Shown piece after piece: positions 16,478-19,412 of a stretch of 19,412 bases of DNA (positions within the stretch are counted from its first letter, which is position 1; each line of letters opens with the position of its first letter). The translations under genes and the position numbers were made by a program. The DNA is from Deltaproteobacteria bacterium (GTDB lineage Bacteria > Desulfobacterota > Desulfobacteria > Desulfobacterales > Desulfatirhabdiaceae): positions 1 through 19,412 of the forward strand of contig JAJYBO010000025.1 in assembly GCA_021778975.1 (NCBI GenBank), in the 5' to 3' direction. Below the pieces are notes generated by a model that had not been told where the DNA came from, did no database searches, and saw only the letters and a program-made list of their open reading frames with translations.

Positions 16478-16509
16478 AAAACCCGGACTGACATGTCAGT
16501 CCGGGTTTT
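16478..16509. terminator. Bidirectional rho-independent terminator (32-bp perfect palindrome)
   Basis: An uninterrupted 32-bp palindrome centred on ACATGT at 16491-16496 forms a GC-rich stem flanked by AAAA and TTTT. On the minus strand it is followed by seven T residues, making a strong terminator for metVF. On the plus strand it ends the DUF721 gene with a shorter T-tract. Confidence 0.92.
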
Positions 16510-16533
16510 CGATACAGATACAGGTAATCTGAA

Positions 16534-17460
16534 TCAGTCTATCACGGGTCTGGGCAGCACCTTCGCTCTTTCTGCAATTTCAGGAACCTTGTGTTCCCAC
16601 TCGATCGCCATTAAATGAACGCCGGCAACCCCTTTCATTTCCTTGAATTCTTCGATCTGTTCACAGGCGATTTTGATACCTTCATCCGCAACTTTCGTTT
16701 TATCAACGCCCTGAAGTCGTTTGATAATATCATCCGGCACATCCATGCCCGGAACTTTTGACTTCATATACTTGGCCATACCGACGCTTTTCATGGGGGT
16801 GACGCCGGCAAGGATATACACTTTTTCGGTCAATCCCATGTCGTTGGCCTGTTTAATAAACGCACGGAATTTCTCCATGTTGTAAATGCACTGGGTCTGT
16901 ACAAAGTCCACGCCCGAAGCGATCTTTTTGGCCAGACGATGCACCCGCCATTCAAAGGGATCCGCAAACGGGTTGGCGGCGGCGCCGATGAAAATTTGGG
17001 GAGGATTCAGAATTTCCGTACCCCCCAGAAATTTACCCTCATCGCGCATTTTCTTGACCATACCAATCAACTGCATGGAGTCAATGTCGAAAACACCTTT
17101 GGCCTGCGGATGATCGCCGAATTTCTGATGATCGCCGGACAGACACAGCATATTCCGGATCCCCAGCGTATAAGCGCCTAAAATGTCACTCTGCATGGCC
17201 AGCCGGTTCCGATCGCGGCACACCATCTGATAGTTTGGCTCCAGACCTTCCTGAAGCACGATCAGAGACGCCGCCCAGCTCGACATCCTCACAACGGCCG
17301 TCTGGTTGTCGGTAATGTTGACGGCATCTACATTCCCCTTCAAAAAAGACGCCTTGTGTCTGACTTCTTCAGCACCGGTGCCTCGGGGCGGCCCCAACTC
17401 GCCCGTAAACGCAAAATGACCCGCCTTCAAGATTTTCTCTAAATTACTTCCTGATTTCAT
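16534..17460 (-). CDS. metF: Methylenetetrahydrofolate reductase MetF
   Basis: MetF reduces methylene- to methyltetrahydrofolate (or the reverse) in a TIM-barrel flavoenzyme. The 308-residue protein shows the active-site Glu in FTGELGPPRG (E21), the NITDNQ strand (48-53), CLSGDH with D110, and FVQTQCIYN near 186-194, all typical of the family. It begins 13 bases after the metV stop, behind a GAGGAA ribosome site, so MetV and MetF are probably made in step. Pairing with MetV and with the Hdr-like gene marks it as the Wood-Ljungdahl enzyme rather than the NADH-dependent enzyme of methionine synthesis. A strong palindromic terminator follows 24 bases after its stop. Confidence 0.95.
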   Translation of the reverse strand: MKSGSNLEKILKAGHFAFTGELGPPRGTGAEEVRHKASFLKGNVDAVNITDNQTAVVRMSSWAASLIVLQEGLEPNYQMVCRDRNRLAMQSDILGAYTLGIRNMLCLSGDHQKFGDHPQAKGVFDIDSMQLIGMVKKMRDEGKFLGGTEILNPPQIFIGAAANPFADPFEWRVHRLAKKIASGVDFVQTQCIYNMEKFRAFIKQANDMGLTEKVYILAGVTPMKSVGMAKYMKSKVPGMDVPDDIIKRLQGVDKTKVADEGIKIACEQIEEFKEMKGVAGVHLMAIEWEHKVPEIAERAKVLPRPVID

Positions 17461-17473
17461 ATCGGCTTCCTCA

Positions 17474-18151
17474 TTATTTCGCGGCTGCTTCCGGCTTGCT
17501 GTAACCGGGCTGGATGACGGTTCTTGGGATTTGATTTTGCCAATCGTTGGGAGGCGAAATTTCCAGGATACAATCGAGACGTCCCTGCCCTTTTAACCGC
17601 TCGTAAATCATGTACCAGGCGCAGGGCTGATTGGTGTCTATTTCGCAACTGCCCTTGTTGGTGCCGCCGCAAGGACCATTATAGAGACCTTTGGCGCACA
17701 TGGTTACCGGACAAATCCCGCCGGTATGTCCCAACACGCAGCTACTGCATGAACGGCATCGTTCTTCATACCAGCCAACCGCCTGATTGACACCGATAAA
17801 AGTGGTATCCACCGCCGGCAATACCGGTATCTGAGGATACCGCTCGGCCAAAAACTGAATCCCGGCACCGCAGGCCATGGATAGCAACGCCTCATAATTT
17901 CCCACCTTCGAATCCAGAGCTTCCAGATATTCCCTGTCACACTGACGCTCGATGGTAATGCCTGCAATCTCTATGGGGGTGTTATCCAGCTTTCCGGCCA
18001 TATCCAGTTCAGCATTCAGCACAGAGACTTCTTTTTCGCCGCCGGCCAGACACACCGCCACACAGGTGCCGCATCCCACGTTCAGGACTTTTTTATAGCC
18101 TTTCAGAAGCTGTCTGATTTCATCAAAAGGTTTTCTTTTGGCAACAATCAT
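17474..18151 (-). CDS. metV: MetV-like cysteine-rich partner of methylenetetrahydrofolate reductase
   Basis: MetV is the small Fe-S partner of MetF in Wood-Ljungdahl bacteria and is thought to relay electrons to its flavin. The 225-residue protein is unusually rich in cysteine: NVGCGTCVAVC (C27, C30, C34), then a dense block with C132, C135, C138, C147, C152, C161, C169 and C177 (RCRSCSSCVLG, GICPVTMC, GPCGG). The N-terminal half resembles a Rossmann-like fold (KKVLNVG) and the C-terminal half is the metal-binding zinc-finger-like region annotated at the C-terminus of some MetF proteins. AGGAGG precedes the ATG closely. Upstream, across a 154-bp gap with a long hairpin, lies the Hdr-like selenoprotein gene, suggesting a shared electron-transfer unit. 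Confidence 0.92.
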   Translation of the reverse strand: MIVAKRKPFDEIRQLLKGYKKVLNVGCGTCVAVCLAGGEKEVSVLNAELDMAGKLDNTPIEIAGITIERQCDREYLEALDSKVGNYEALLSMACGAGIQFLAERYPQIPVLPAVDTTFIGVNQAVGWYEERCRSCSSCVLGHTGGICPVTMCAKGLYNGPCGGTNKGSCEIDTNQPCAWYMIYERLKGQGRLDCILEISPPNDWQNQIPRTVIQPGYSKPEAAAK

Positions 18152-18207
18152 GTGCCCTCCTCGTTAAACGATGAACTTTCAAAAAGTCAAAATCGAGATG
18201 GCCGCAA

Positions 18208-18294
18208 CAGAAAGTCAACATTCAGCACATTCCATGTCATCAGAGGGTTACGGGCAAATCAATGACATGGAATGTGTGCTGCTTACACTTTCTG
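18208..18294. repeat. Long imperfect hairpin between the Hdr-like gene and metV
   Basis: The arms around 18223-18240 and 18262-18281 pair as ATGACATGGAATGTG with its complement, 14-15 perfect base pairs, then a 2-nt bulge and four more. The loop is 21 nt (18241-18261). An outer CAGAAAGT/ACTTTCTG pair (18208-18215 and 18287-18294) extends it. It fills most of the 154-bp gap between the Hdr-like stop and metV. There is no T-tract, so it could be an RNA processing or stability element, an attenuator, or a mobile palindromic repeat. Confidence 0.6.
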
Positions 18295-18305
18295 CCGGGG
18301 CGTCA

Positions 18306-19412
18306 TCATTCTGCCGTCTCAGGATGGAATACATTGACTTCCTTCAGATCATCTCCGAGGTATTCCCGTTCGTTTGGTCCCAGAACCCCCAGAGAAAGGC
18401 AGATGAGCGTCCAGAGGTGAACCACCGGATAATTACCACCGTAATGCTCACTGAGTTCATGAATCTGAGCGTGGCAGTTATGACACCCGGCAATGCAGTA
18501 GTCCGCGCCGGTCGCCTTGATCTGCTGATCTTTCAGACGACCATACGCAAGGCGCTGTTCTTTGAACCCGGATTGCAGAAAGCCGCCGCCGCCGCCGCAG
18601 CAGTAGTTGTTGGAACGGTTCGGCTGCATGTCAACGAAATTCTCTTCCCCCACTACGGACTTGACTACGAAGCGCAGATCTTCGGCAATGGGATCCCCAT
18701 AGCTTTTACGAACGATCTGACAGGGATCTTGAACCGTAAACTTGATTTTCAGATCTTTGTTCCAGTCGGAATTGACTTTCAGTCTGCCTTCACGAATCCA
18801 TTTGGCATAGTACTCATAAATGTTTTTAACTTCAAAATTATGTTCGATATTGAATTTTTTCAGTCCGGCCCGGACTGAGAATGTAACGTGCCCTCACTCG
18901 GTATTGAGAAATATCTTGCACCCCAGTTTATTGGCCTGATTCACCGTGGTTCGGGTAACCTTTTCCCAAGAATTATTGTCGGCCAGAAACAGACAGTAAT
19001 TTTCTCCCGCCCATCCATGGCTGCCATACGTCCAGTCCACACCGGCCAGATGAAGAATCTTCCAGAGCGGAAGCAATTCATTCGGCTCGGTCACCGGTTC
19101 TCTGGAGTTCTGATTCAAAAAGAATTCAGCGCCTTCCTTGTCAATTGGCGCCTGCATATCGGCAAATTCCGGCTGCGATTCCCGAACTTCTTCCAGCACA
19201 TCCTGTACTACGAATTTAAAATCATCCGGAGATATCCCCATAGCGCTGGTGCTGTCGTTTCGGAGCTGCATGTCGCATGACGCCAGAATGCCTTTGGGAC
19301 GCTGCTCCCTCGGACGCAACCCACGGGCGTTAAACACCAACTGAGGAATATCAATCTTCATCGGACAAACATAAATGCACCGCTGGCACATGGTACACAT
19401 CCAGGGCCAGTC
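18306..19412 (-). CDS. HdrD/GlpC-like Fe-S CCG-domain oxidoreductase, predicted selenoprotein (partial, in-frame TGA)
   Basis: The gene runs off the right edge, so its N-terminus is missing; 368 residues are visible. It opens with a ferredoxin-type cluster motif (C6, C9, C12, C16; C-x2-C-x2-C-x3-CP), then two cysteine-rich CCG domains like those of heterodisulfide reductase HdrB/HdrD. The second is canonical: C231 (QDPC), C271-C272 followed by five glycines, and C306, C310, C313 (C-x3-C-x2-C). In the first, the usual cysteine of the TE-C-G-H motif is a TGA (residue 173; 18894-18896). The frame is open on both sides, and a perfect stem-loop follows, so TGA is read here as selenocysteine. In this family the CCG domains bind a non-cubane Fe-S cluster. 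Next to metV-metF, the protein probably shuttles electrons for the C1 pathway. A nonsense mutation is the main alternative. Confidence 0.85.
18860..18878 (-). promoter_or_regulatory. Predicted bacterial SECIS element (bSECIS) downstream of in-frame TGA
   Basis: On the minus strand, TCAGTCC-GGGCC-GGACTGA forms a perfect stem with a G-rich 5-nt apical loop; nine pairs are possible if the loop closes further. After one mismatch two A-T pairs extend it. The loop starts 22 nt after the TGA, within the roughly 16-37 nt window known for bacterial SECIS elements, with G in the first loop positions. Such RNA hairpins bind SelB to insert selenocysteine. Confidence 0.75.

Noticed and set aside
18171..18878. 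A 235-codon open frame on the plus strand opposite the Hdr-like gene
   Set aside because: It spans the intergenic hairpin and the antisense of the CCG domain, has no family features and would require ignoring the strong Fe-S motifs on the other strand.
18306..18893. The Hdr-like gene as a pseudogene broken by a nonsense mutation
   Set aside because: There is only one stop, it falls at a conserved Cys position, a stem-loop in SECIS position follows, and the downstream domain keeps all its cysteines. Decay would not be expected to give this combination.

Overview
The window looks like chromosomal DNA of an anaerobic, Gram-negative deltaproteobacterium, most likely a sulfate reducer or close relative (Desulfobacterota, Desulfobacterales-like). 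This is inference from gene content: an LptD outer-membrane assembly protein, a MetV-MetF methylenetetrahydrofolate reductase pair of the Wood-Ljungdahl type beside a heterodisulfide-reductase-like CCG-domain Fe-S protein, a hexameric-type citrate synthase, a thiolase, and a long DHH-CBS-tRNA nucleotidyltransferase. No phage, transposase, CRISPR, rRNA or tRNA gene was found. Coding density is high and no gap exceeds 200 bases.

Layout. (1) 1-85: a short palindrome-bearing intergenic stretch that looks like a dispersed repeat. (2) 86-2377, minus: lptD. (3) 2570-8365, plus: a compact operon surE, OB-fold/HD phosphohydrolase, tmk, a cysteine synthase-cysteinyl-tRNA synthetase fusion, and an unrecognised 326-residue protein; a YkgJ-like Cys-cluster protein follows at 8425-8814. 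(4) 8850-8900: a compound hairpin between convergent genes. (5) 8905-16073, minus: gltA, an orphan amino-acid-type periplasmic binding protein, the DHH-CBS-nucleotidyltransferase, trpS and a thiolase, tightly spaced and probably one operon. (6) 16146-16451, plus: a DUF721/DciA-like gene, ending at a 32-bp perfect palindromic terminator shared with the convergent metVF operon. (7) 16534-19412, minus: an hdr-like gene (running off the right edge), metV and metF.

The most notable feature is the right-hand gene. Its reading frame is broken by a single TGA at 18894-18896, exactly where a conserved cysteine is expected (E-[C/U]-G-H). A perfect stem-loop follows 22 nt later, and the frame then runs on through a complete second CCG domain. 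I read this as a selenoprotein that could pass electrons to or from MetVF. Two tRNA synthetases are also unusual: the CysRS half of the fusion keeps its HIGH-like motif and zinc ligands but has lost KMSKS, and TrpRS carries a four-cysteine motif like the [4Fe-4S] site of Thermotoga TrpRS.

Metabolically, MetVF plus the Hdr-like protein fit the methyl branch of the reductive acetyl-CoA pathway, with citrate synthase and thiolase handling acetyl-CoA. The plus-strand operon combines nucleotide metabolism, RNA processing and cysteine/tRNA chemistry.
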